From Candidatus Nanohalarchaeota archaeon (GTDB taxonomy: Archaea > EX4484-52 > JAADEF01): DNA of 6,312 nucleotides. Positions within the stretch are counted from its first letter, which is position 1; each line of letters begins with the position of its first letter. Made by a program: the position numbers and the translations under genes. The notes below the pieces were generated by a model. The model did not search any database, had not been told where the DNA came from, and saw nothing but the letters and a program-made list of their open reading frames with translations. Positions 1 through 6,304 of the stretch are shown here, piece after piece. The DNA lies in NCBI GenBank assembly GCA_013153555.1, contig JAADEF010000008.1:1-6312 (forward strand), given 5' to 3'.

Positions 1-107
1 GCACTAGTATCTTCGCGCAACTCATATTTCTCTAATAAATGATGATAAATTAAAAATGCAGTATCTTTGTCTAACTCTTTTAAAAGTTTTTGTGAATCTT
101 TATTTGA
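1..107 (-). other. Open minus-strand frame running off the left edge, no start codon seen
   Basis: Reading the minus strand from 107 down to 1 gives 35 uninterrupted codons after an in-frame TAA at 110-108. The composition is charged, Leu/Glu/Lys/Tyr-rich and protein-like (for example a stretch KLLKELDKDTAFLIYHH). No ATG or GTG lies in this frame. The first TTG is at codon 30 and an ATT occurs at 50-48. An ATG in another frame begins at 25. It could be the 5' part of a gene with an unusual start, a decayed gene end, or chance in AT-rich DNA. The window edge prevents a decision. No function is proposed. Confidence 0.2.
77..86 (+). promoter_or_regulatory. TATA-like box upstream of the small helical protein gene
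   Basis: CTTTTAAAAG, a perfect 10-base palindrome, is centred about 28 bases before the ATG at 110. That is the distance expected for an archaeal TATA box driving a leaderless transcript that begins at or next to the start codon. No Shine-Dalgarno-like purine run precedes this ATG, which agrees with a leaderless start. Being palindromic, the box could equally face left. The call rests on position and composition only. Confidence 0.4.
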
Positions 108-109
108 TT

Positions 110-430
110 ATGTTATATCATCCAGAGATAAATAATTTTAAAAAACAAGTAGAAATTTATTTTGACTTAATATCTTCTTTACCTCTTGTAAGTGTTATTG
201 CTCTAGATGAAAATGAATTTAAAAACAAAGTAAAACAAAAATATTTGCCAGCATTAGAGGAAGTTATTGCCTTGTATGGCAGGTTAGCAAAGCTTTATCA
301 GCATCTTCCTGAAAAAGATAAACAAGAAGTGTATTCTCTTTATTCTAAGTGTGGTGAAGCATTAGATAGTATTGTGGAAACTTATGCTTATTTATTGGAA
401 AAAATTTCTTCTAAGAAAAAGAAGCTATAA
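110..430 (+). CDS. Uncharacterised small helical protein (106 aa)
   Basis: I do not recognise this protein. It is predicted to be soluble and almost wholly alpha-helical, rich in Glu, Lys, Leu and Tyr, with a basic C-terminal tail (SSKKKKL). There are no membrane segments, signal peptide, metal-binding clusters or obvious nucleotide-binding motif. A single Cys occurs in the second half (YSKCGEALD). The ATG at 110 is preferred over an in-frame ATG at 56. The 18 extra residues of the longer form are hydrophobic and unlike the rest, lie opposite the minus-strand open frame, and would include the TATA-like box at 77-86. The 3' end overlaps that of map by 6 bases, tail to tail, so the gene is not in the metG-map operon. 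The regular amphipathic pattern and absence of stops support a real gene, but the function is unknown. Confidence 0.65.
   Translation: MLYHPEINNFKKQVEIYFDLISSLPLVSVIALDENEFKNKVKQKYLPALEEVIALYGRLAKLYQHLPEKDKQEVYSLYSKCGEALDSIVETYAYLLEKISSKKKKL
399..423 (-). terminator. Possible T-rich terminator for the metG-map unit
   Basis: Just past the map stop codon the minus strand reads CTTCTTTTTCTTAGAAG, where CTTCT and AGAAG can pair. About three bases later comes a run of six T. Archaeal termination commonly uses oligo-T tracts, with or without a hairpin. The site lies inside the 3' end of the convergent small gene, where the same bases encode its Lys-rich tail, so the T-richness may simply reflect those Lys codons. 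Weak support. Confidence 0.3.
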
Positions 431-1339
431 AACAGGGCTAAAAATCAGAGGCTTATCTTTTACTAAAATTGTTGCTTCTGCTTGACTAACTTTCTTTTTA
501 TTGCGCTCTATTAGCACAGGATAACCCTCTATGATGTTTTGTTGCATGAGATCGTAAAGAGCTTTCTTTTTAGCAAATCCTTGGAGGGTTGTTAACCACC
601 TTTTTGCAAAAGGAAGTCCTGTTGCATATTTAGATTTAATCTCGGCATACATTTTTCTACCTAAAACGCTTCTCGGCGTAGAGTGTGACTTAGTATTAAA
701 AGCATAGATTTCAACAGATTCTGCATCTTTAATATATGCTCTTCCTTTTCCTTCTGCAAAAAAAGGTTCTATTGCTATTAGATCGTTTTCTTCGAGCTCT
801 CTTGTTTCAGAATTTCGGATGTTGGGTATAGAGTAGTTGCTATGGATGTCGTATCTGCCAATTCCATGACCAGTTAAATTAGCAATAACGGCAAACCCTT
901 CTTTCTCAGCAGTGTTTTCTATGATTTCTCCTATTTCATTAATTTTTATGCCAGGTTTGATGTGTTTTACCGCTTCCTTTAATGCATTTTCATTGGCTTT
1001 TATCATTTCTTTGAGGTTGTAAATATCTTCACCATGAATATAAGTTTTTGCCATATCTGCTATGTACCCATCTACATGCACGCCAATATCTATTTTTATG
1101 ATATCTCCTTCTTTTAGCATCCTAGGATCTTTTTCTTGGGCGGTATCGTGAGCTGCTACTTCATTTACTGAAAAATTCACAGGAAATGCTAAATTTGCGT
1201 TTGCTTTAATAAACTTTTCTAACTCTTCAACTATTTTTATAATACGGTTTTCTTTTTCTTTGTGGATTAGCTTATCTGCTAACTTAAAGGCTTGTAAGCC
1301 GATCTCTGCAGCTTTTTTAAGTTTTTCTTCATCTACCAT
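425..1339 (-). CDS. map: Type II methionine aminopeptidase
   Basis: It removes the initiator methionine from nascent proteins in the cytosol when the second residue is small. The 304 aa length is close to other archaeal type II enzymes (about 295 aa). The pita-bread fold is recognisable throughout. The expected dinuclear metal ligands are all present: Asp84 (in KIDIGVHVDGY), Asp95 (ADMAKTY), His158 (LTGHGIG), Glu191 (AIEPFF) and Glu288 (QAEATILV). His64 (NEVAAHDTA) and His166 match the conserved catalytic and substrate-binding histidines. Residues about 192-270 form the extra helical insertion that separates type II from type I. The ATG lies within the last codons of metG (7-base overlap), and a GGTG about 8 bases before it could pair with the 16S 3' end, so it is probably translated as the second gene of a metG-map message. 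No catalytic residue is missing. Function is highly likely from motifs; the operon is inferred. Confidence 0.96.
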   Translation of the reverse strand: MVDEEKLKKAAEIGLQAFKLADKLIHKEKENRIIKIVEELEKFIKANANLAFPVNFSVNEVAAHDTAQEKDPRMLKEGDIIKIDIGVHVDGYIADMAKTYIHGEDIYNLKEMIKANENALKEAVKHIKPGIKINEIGEIIENTAEKEGFAVIANLTGHGIGRYDIHSNYSIPNIRNSETRELEENDLIAIEPFFAEGKGRAYIKDAESVEIYAFNTKSHSTPRSVLGRKMYAEIKSKYATGLPFAKRWLTTLQGFAKKKALYDLMQQNIIEGYPVLIERNKKKVSQAEATILVKDKPLIFSPVL

Positions 1340-3444
1340 AATTCCGCACCGTCTTTTATTTCGTTGCTTCTTTCAATTATTGGCTCTGATTCACCACATG
1401 CACTTCTTATAATAAGTTTGCGCTCAGGATTTGAAGAATAAGCATATCTACCTTTTTTAACAAATCTTATTTTTCTGAATTCTTTAATGTCTAATTGCGA
1501 TTTTGGTTTTTTAATAAATCCTTCTATAATCACATCACTTCCTGCCAAAGTATTTTCAGGAGCAATGAGCAAACCTACTGTTTTTTGATCAGAGGATGAG
1601 GCAGCAAGAAGCATTCCCTCGCTTATTTCTCCAAATATTTTTGCTGGTTTTAGATTGCTAACAAATACAACCTTTTTTCCTTTTAATTCTTCAGAGGTGT
1701 AATGCTTTTTAAGACCTGCTATGATTTGCCTTGTTTTCATTCCATCAAATAATTTTATTTTATAAAGCTTTTCAGAGTTTTTTATTTCTTCTACTTCTTT
1801 TATTTCACCAACTTTAAGATCAATCTGAGATAAAAGATGATTGCCAGTTAATGGTTCTAGTTCCTCATCTTGTATTTTCTCTGCCAAATGCTCTATTTTT
1901 TGTAGGGCTGTGGTTTCTATAGTATTATGGGATTTTTTAGCACCTATCATTTCATAAAACTTTCTTACAATGTTTGGTATGTATGGTTCTAGCATCACAT
2001 ACAAAATCACAGCTTTTTTAAATATCTCTTCCATAATCTTTTTTGCTTCTTCATTAGGCTTCTTCCATGGTTCTTTTGCATTAAGTTCCTCGTTTAAAGA
2101 AGTAGCGTATTTTAACACAAATTCTAAAGCTTCTTTTACTTTTGCTTTTTCTAATATCTCTGCATAGCTTTTCAACGGTTCTTTTTCAAAATCAAGAATA
2201 TGTTTATTAGCTATATCTACATCATATTTGTTAGCTAGAGTTATTATTCTATATCCTAGATTAGCAATATTGCCTACAAGTTCTTTATTAACTTTTTCTT
2301 TGAATAAATCAATTGAAAAATCACCATCCGCAATATGATCTGGAACGGTTCTGGCAAAATAATATCGAATGTAATCAGCATTAGATATGTTGGTTGTGAG
2401 ATCCCTTACTAATATATAATTACCCTTGCTTTTACTCATTTTTTGTTTATTTATGGTGAGATAACCGCGTGTAGGCATCATCGTAGGTAAGATATAATCC
2501 AAAGTTAAAAGCATTGCTGGCCAGTAAAGGTAATGAAAATAGGCTATATCTTTTCCTATAAAATGTATGAGCGCTGTTGAATTATCTTCCCACCACTTTT
2601 TTATTTCAGGGTTGTGAGCAAAGCTTGATGAGATATAGCCTAATGGAGCATCAACCCACACATAAAAGTATTTATCTTTTTCTCCTGGAATTTTAAATCC
2701 GAAATATGGAGCATCTCGGGTTATGTCTATGTCTTTAAGACCTTCTTTTATCCACGAGAGTGCATAATTTTTAGCATCTTCTTGTAAAGTAGGAGTGTTT
2801 ATTAAATAGCCTTCTATTGCTTTCTCCATTTTACTAAGTAAAAAAAAATAATGCTTTGTTTTTTTAAGAAGGGGTTTAGAGCCACATATCTTACATTTAG
2901 GATTTATAAGATCTGTGGGAGAGTATGTTTTTCCACACACCTCACACACATCTCCATATTGATTTTCTGCTCCGCAGTAAGGACATGTCCCTAATACATA
3001 CCTGTCAGGCAGGAATCTTTTACATGTTGAGCAGTAAAGTGCCTCTATCTCACGAGTTTCTATAAGATGTTTTGATTTTGCTTTATTGAAAAATTCTTCT
3101 GTCATAAGTTGATTTTCTTTACTGTGTGTGTGGTGAAACACATCATATAGAATGTTTAAGCTGAGAAAGTCCTTTAAGTCTTCTTTTCTGAAATAGGATA
3201 CATACTCTTCTTCTGGCTTTTTACATTCTTCTGCTTTTATTTGGATGGGTGTACCGTGTTCATCTGTGGCACTTACAAAAATCACATTATTTTTTCCATA
3301 TTTAAGTTTAAGAAATCTTGCAAAAATATCCGCAGGTAAGTAAGTGGATGCTATATGCCCTAAATGCATAAGTCCATTAGCATATATCAAAGCAGCAGTA
3401 ACAATAAACTTTCTTTTAATTAATGATTTGCCTGCCATAAACAT
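1333..3444 (-). CDS. metG: Methionyl-tRNA synthetase with fused C-terminal tRNA-binding domain
   Basis: It charges tRNA-Met (initiator and elongator) with methionine using ATP, in the cytosol. At 703 aa it is a full-length class I enzyme with its accessory domain fused. The class I signatures are HLGH at residues 27-30 and KMSKS at 335-339. Between them lie four CxxC pairs (138/141, 154/157, 167/170, 184/187), the double zinc knuckle typical of archaeal and many bacterial MetRS. The WVDAP (263-267) and HFIGKD (294-299) motifs belong to the catalytic core. A helical anticodon-binding domain follows (about 370-520, with EPWKK around 458-462). An OB-fold tRNA-binding domain of the EMAPII/Arc1p type begins near 537 (IDLKVGEI), and a tail of about 65 residues follows it. 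The ATG at 3444 is given; an in-frame ATG at 3438 is almost as good. It heads a unit with map. Confidence 0.97.
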   Translation of the reverse strand: MFMAGKSLIKRKFIVTAALIYANGLMHLGHIASTYLPADIFARFLKLKYGKNNVIFVSATDEHGTPIQIKAEECKKPEEEYVSYFRKEDLKDFLSLNILYDVFHHTHSKENQLMTEEFFNKAKSKHLIETREIEALYCSTCKRFLPDRYVLGTCPYCGAENQYGDVCEVCGKTYSPTDLINPKCKICGSKPLLKKTKHYFFLLSKMEKAIEGYLINTPTLQEDAKNYALSWIKEGLKDIDITRDAPYFGFKIPGEKDKYFYVWVDAPLGYISSSFAHNPEIKKWWEDNSTALIHFIGKDIAYFHYLYWPAMLLTLDYILPTMMPTRGYLTINKQKMSKSKGNYILVRDLTTNISNADYIRYYFARTVPDHIADGDFSIDLFKEKVNKELVGNIANLGYRIITLANKYDVDIANKHILDFEKEPLKSYAEILEKAKVKEALEFVLKYATSLNEELNAKEPWKKPNEEAKKIMEEIFKKAVILYVMLEPYIPNIVRKFYEMIGAKKSHNTIETTALQKIEHLAEKIQDEELEPLTGNHLLSQIDLKVGEIKEVEEIKNSEKLYKIKLFDGMKTRQIIAGLKKHYTSEELKGKKVVFVSNLKPAKIFGEISEGMLLAASSSDQKTVGLLIAPENTLAGSDVIIEGFIKKPKSQLDIKEFRKIRFVKKGRYAYSSNPERKLIIRSACGESEPIIERSNEIKDGAELW

Positions 3445-3461
3445 AAAAATGTTTGAGTGAG

Positions 3462-3475
3462 TTTTAAATATTTAT
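3462..3475. promoter_or_regulatory. Shared divergent TATA-like box between metG and the family 2 glycosyltransferase
   Basis: The 49-base spacer between the two divergent start codons contains TTTTAAATATTTAT, with the perfect palindrome TAAATATTTA at 3465-3474. Its centre is about 25 bases from the glycosyltransferase ATG at 3494 and about 26 from the metG ATG at 3444 (about 32 from the alternative metG ATG at 3438). Both distances fit archaeal TATA boxes of leaderless genes. Neither start has a Shine-Dalgarno-like run. Whether one box serves both directions or two overlapping boxes are used cannot be told from the sequence. Confidence 0.5.
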
Positions 3476-3493
3476 GAACTCCTTATTTTGAGT

Positions 3494-4753
3494 ATGCTTG
3501 GCAGTGCATTATTATGGATTATTATTGTATTAAGCAGTATCTTCACCCTTTTTTGGATATTGGTTTATGTTTTTTTGGAATCACCATCTAAAAAAACAGA
3601 AAATTCCTTTGAATATAAAAAAGTTACAATTGCAATTCCTGCAAAAGATGAAGGTAAAACCATTTATAAGACTCTTGCTTCGCTATCTCATCTTCATTAT
3701 CCTAAAAATAAAATAGAAATTATTGTCATAGATGATGGTAGTAAAGATAACACATTACAAGAAATAAAGAGATTTATGCGAAATAACCCTTCATTAAATA
3801 TCCAAATAATAAAACACACTGCTAATAAAGGAAAGGCAAATTCTTTAAATGATGCTTTGAAGTTAGCAAAAGGAGAGTATTTTGCTGTTCTTGATGCAGA
3901 TACCAAAGTTGAAAAAGATTCGTTAAGTTCTTTGGTAAAGTTTTTTGAAAAATGCAAGGAAAAAGGTATAAAGGTTGGGGCAGTAATAAGCCATATAAAG
4001 GTATGGAATGTGTTTAATTTTGTTACTTCTCTTCAAAGATTTGAATATATCTATGCACAGTTTATGCGGGAACTTATGAGCAGAGTGGGGCTGCTGTATA
4101 TTACGCCCGGAGCCTTTACTTTATATGATACGGCAATTCTACGAGATTTGGGCGGTTTTGATGAGAAAACACTTACAGAAGATTTTGAAATAGCCTTAAG
4201 ACTTAAATATAACAATTATGAAATTATGAAGAATAATAAAGCTATTACTTATACTTTCGTTCCTACTACTTTTACCTCTTTTTTTAAACAAAGGCTGAGA
4301 TGGAATTTAGGTTTTATAGAAAATACTAAAAAGTATTTTTGGAAATTTTTACGGAAAAAGGATGTGTCTCTTTTCGGACATGTGTTTTATCCTCTTACTT
4401 TGTTGAGCTTATTTATTTTGGCTTTATATGTGATGATAAAATCTTTGGATTTTGTGAAAACCACTTATACACATTTTAAAATCTTTATTTACAGCAAATC
4501 ATTTCACTTGTTTGAAAGTTCTTTAAGAGATTGGCTGTTGGGGTTGGATTACACATATGTTATACCTTTACTTATTCTTATTGTAATGAGTGCGCTCATA
4601 TATAAATGGGCATTAAAAGAAGGAAATGAGAAATTAGATAACTTCATAGCTTTTGCAGTATTTTTCATGTTTTATTCTTTATTCACTGCATTTTTATGGA
4701 TTTACTCATACTTTTATTATGTTTTTTCCAAACGAAGAGAATGGTTCAAATAA
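3494..4753 (+). CDS. Membrane-bound processive family 2 glycosyltransferase
   Basis: It transfers sugar from a nucleotide-sugar donor at the inner face of the membrane, probably building or extending a surface polysaccharide or glycolipid. The 419 aa run as one N-terminal membrane segment (about 6-28), a GT-A catalytic domain (about 42-275), and two to three C-terminal membrane segments (about 297-315, 355-373, 384-411). All four processive-enzyme signatures are visible: IDDGSKD (Asp80/81), DAD (134-136), TED (228-230, catalytic base) and QRLRW (266-270, the QxxRW motif). This pattern matches the cellulose, hyaluronan and poly-N-acetylglucosamine synthase type (IcaA-like), but the sugar cannot be deduced. 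No PilZ domain follows. The ATG at 3494 is chosen over a TTG two codons earlier because the TATA-like box fits it and no Shine-Dalgarno is present. It is divergent from metG and convergent, with an 8-base overlap, with a GT-C transferase. Confidence 0.9.
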   Translation: MLGSALLWIIIVLSSIFTLFWILVYVFLESPSKKTENSFEYKKVTIAIPAKDEGKTIYKTLASLSHLHYPKNKIEIIVIDDGSKDNTLQEIKRFMRNNPSLNIQIIKHTANKGKANSLNDALKLAKGEYFAVLDADTKVEKDSLSSLVKFFEKCKEKGIKVGAVISHIKVWNVFNFVTSLQRFEYIYAQFMRELMSRVGLLYITPGAFTLYDTAILRDLGGFDEKTLTEDFEIALRLKYNNYEIMKNNKAITYTFVPTTFTSFFKQRLRWNLGFIENTKKYFWKFLRKKDVSLFGHVFYPLTLLSLFILALYVMIKSLDFVKTTYTHFKIFIYSKSFHLFESSLRDWLLGLDYTYVIPLLILIVMSALIYKWALKEGNEKLDNFIAFAVFFMFYSLFTAFLWIYSYFYYVFSKRREWFK

Positions 4754-6197
4754 ATGGAATTCCACATAAAGCAGAAACCTTAAATAAAGCAAGGCAAACT
4801 TCTTTTTTAACATTTTCTTTTAGTTTAGATGAAATTTCCTTAATGTGGTCTAAATAAAGAATGGGTTGATAAGAGATGTTAGAAACATTAAAGAAATATA
4901 TTTTAATGTGGTGTGGTGTTTCTTGAATTAATTGAGCATGAGAAGAATTTAAGCAGTATTCATAATTAAATATTACTGCATATTTTAAGCTTGGATCCAC
5001 AACTACTTCCTTTCCTCTACATAGCTGTTCAACAGGCAAAGATTTTATATTATGGAAATTTAGATGAACCCATAGATCACTATAATAATACTGAGATGTG
5101 TTGATGATGTTGTGAGAAGTTAAAAAATCAATTCTTTCAAAAATAGTTTTGTTTTCTAAATATGAGGTTAACGCTATAATATAAGCAGTCATGGTGAAAA
5201 GAGTTAGTAAAATTACCATTATCCGGGTAAAAAAGGATTTATTTAAAAATAGCTTTTTTAAACTGATGGATGCAAGAATAGATAGCGGTGCTATTAGAGA
5301 ATACAAATATCTTTCAAATTTAAGCGGAGTTTTGTAATAAGAATAGAGTAGTGCTAAAATCATGTATGCCAATATGAGTTCGTATTTTAAGGAAAAAGGA
5401 GGTTTAAATGATTTATTTTTTATTCGTAAATATAAATAATATATACCACCTAATAATGAACTTCCTAAAATTAAAAAATGTAAGGGATTTGGATTTTGCC
5501 ATAAGTAATCCCTAAAATAAATATTAAGGGCAAACGAATTTAAGAGGCTGTATGTCATGCTTCCCCACAAATAGAAGGAGTAAGCTGCCCAAATAAGCCA
5601 AGGTATGCCAAATCCAATCATTCTCACAAATAAATGTTTAATATTTTTAGTGGTGAGCAGAATAGGCAATAAAATGAGCAGTTCGTATCTGCTTAACGAA
5701 GCTAAGCTTAATGCTAAACCTGCTAAAAAATTCTTTTTTTGTTTAAGAAAAGATAATGATAGGAGTATGAAAGTCACGCTCATTAATTCAGTACCCACTC
5801 TTAAACCTGCATACCACAGCAATGGAGTTGTAAATAGAACCCAATAATATGTTTTTTTATCTAGGTTATAGGATTTTACGAGGAGATTAACAGCATAAAT
5901 GAATGTAAATGATGCTATTAATGAAAAGGCAAAAGCAGTTAGCATATAGGAATGTGTAAGCAAATACAAAATACCTAAACAAAGAGGCACAAATGGTGGT
6001 CTATATATCTCAAAATATGTGCTTTCTCCAAAAAAGAACTTTCCATTCATAAAATATGCCATAAAATCCCAATTAGGATAAGGCATAGAAATCCAAAAAA
6101 TAGCATTGATTAATAAAAAGGTTGCAATTTCATAAGGATGATTCTTTACCGATTGAAAAATCTTTTTTTTATATGAAAATGCATGAAAGAACTTCAC
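4746..6197 (-). CDS. Multi-pass GT-C type glycosyltransferase (GT39/ArnT-like)
   Basis: Likely transfers a sugar from a lipid-phosphate carrier to an acceptor on the outer side of the membrane. The protein has 483 aa. A short basic N-terminus precedes a first membrane helix (about 23-38). The first outer loop then carries PNWDFMAY, with Asp44 in the place of the catalytic acid of GT-C enzymes. EIYRPPFVP (63-71) resembles the RPP motif of the PMT/ArnT/GT39 group. About eight to ten further hydrophobic segments extend to about residue 345, followed by a soluble C-terminal domain of about 135 residues. That domain has four Cys (393, 415, 468, 478) and five N-x-S/T sequons, as expected of an extracytoplasmic domain. 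The start is GTG at 6197, supported by a purine-rich Shine-Dalgarno-like run directly before it. The initiator tRNA lies 32 bases upstream on the same strand. Family assignment is by motif and topology; donor and acceptor are unknown. Confidence 0.8.
   Translation of the reverse strand: MKFFHAFSYKKKIFQSVKNHPYEIATFLLINAIFWISMPYPNWDFMAYFMNGKFFFGESTYFEIYRPPFVPLCLGILYLLTHSYMLTAFAFSLIASFTFIYAVNLLVKSYNLDKKTYYWVLFTTPLLWYAGLRVGTELMSVTFILLSLSFLKQKKNFLAGLALSLASLSRYELLILLPILLTTKNIKHLFVRMIGFGIPWLIWAAYSFYLWGSMTYSLLNSFALNIYFRDYLWQNPNPLHFLILGSSLLGGIYYLYLRIKNKSFKPPFSLKYELILAYMILALLYSYYKTPLKFERYLYSLIAPLSILASISLKKLFLNKSFFTRIMVILLTLFTMTAYIIALTSYLENKTIFERIDFLTSHNIINTSQYYYSDLWVHLNFHNIKSLPVEQLCRGKEVVVDPSLKYAVIFNYEYCLNSSHAQLIQETPHHIKIYFFNVSNISYQPILYLDHIKEISSKLKENVKKEVCLALFKVSALCGIPFI
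4800..4808 (+). terminator. Possible oligo-T terminator of the family 2 glycosyltransferase gene
   Basis: TTCTTTTTT occurs about 47 bases after the stop codon on the coding strand of the family 2 glycosyltransferase. Oligo-T tracts are the usual archaeal termination signal. The run lies inside the oppositely oriented GT-C gene, where it encodes part of a Lys-rich stretch, so it may be coincidental. Confidence 0.3.
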
Positions 6198-6209
6198 CCT
6201 CTCCCTCTA
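6198..6209 (-). promoter_or_regulatory. Shine-Dalgarno-like run deciding the GT-C gene start
   Basis: Immediately before the GTG at 6197 the minus strand reads TAGAGGGAGAGG. GAGG and GGAG cores lie about 5-8 bases from the start and are complementary to the archaeal 16S 3' end. This supports the GTG as the true start although it is not ATG. It is the strongest ribosome-binding signal in the window, implying that this message has a leader or is part of a longer transcript. A TATATTC at about 6229-6223 on the same strand could be a TATA box but abuts the tRNA 3' end. Confidence 0.5.
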
Positions 6210-6229
6210 AAACGAAGTTATTAAGAATA

Positions 6230-6304
6230 TAGCGGGGGCAGGATTTGAACCTGCGACCTTCGGGTTATGAGCCCGACGAGCACTCCAAGCTGCTCCACCC
6301 CGCT
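6230..6304 (-). tRNA. Initiator tRNA-Met (anticodon CAU)
   Basis: A complete 75-base cloverleaf on the minus strand. The acceptor stem is AGCGGGG/CCCCGCT, with A1-U72. The D arm is GAGC/GCTC with a ten-base loop. The anticodon stem is TCGGG/CCCGA, enclosing loop CTCATAA. The variable region has five bases, and the T arm is GCAGG/CCTGC with loop TTCAAAT. The discriminator is A and CCA is not encoded. The A1-U72 pair and three consecutive G-C pairs at the base of the anticodon stem (GGG/CCC) are archaeal initiator hallmarks, so this is the start tRNA rather than elongator Met or the CAU-bearing Ile tRNA. No intron is present. A TATA-like GTATTTAAAG touches its 5' end, but it is too close to act as a normal promoter, so the real promoter probably lies beyond the window. 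Confidence 0.96.

Noticed and set aside
56..109. Longer start (ATG at 56) for the small helical protein
   Set aside because: The extra 18 residues are hydrophobic and unlike the rest of the protein, cover the TATA-like box, and lie opposite an open minus-strand frame. The ATG at 110 fits better.
1970..2167. Plus-strand open frame inside metG
   Set aside because: It lies wholly within a well-supported gene on the other strand; its Ser/Phe-rich composition is the usual mirror of a Lys/Glu-rich gene.
3488..3493. TTG start two codons before the glycosyltransferase ATG
   Set aside because: It adds only Met-Ser, has no ribosome-binding site, and the ATG at 3494 sits at the expected distance from the TATA-like box.
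3697..3957. Minus-strand open frame inside the family 2 glycosyltransferase
   Set aside because: It is the antisense shadow of the catalytic domain, which carries all expected motifs on the plus strand.
5605..5847. Plus-strand open frame inside the GT-C gene
   Set aside because: It is antisense to membrane-spanning segments of a convincing gene and has no promoter or recognisable domain.
6230..6304. Elongator tRNA-Met or CAU-bearing tRNA-Ile
   Set aside because: A1-U72 together with three G-C pairs at the base of the anticodon stem identifies an initiator.
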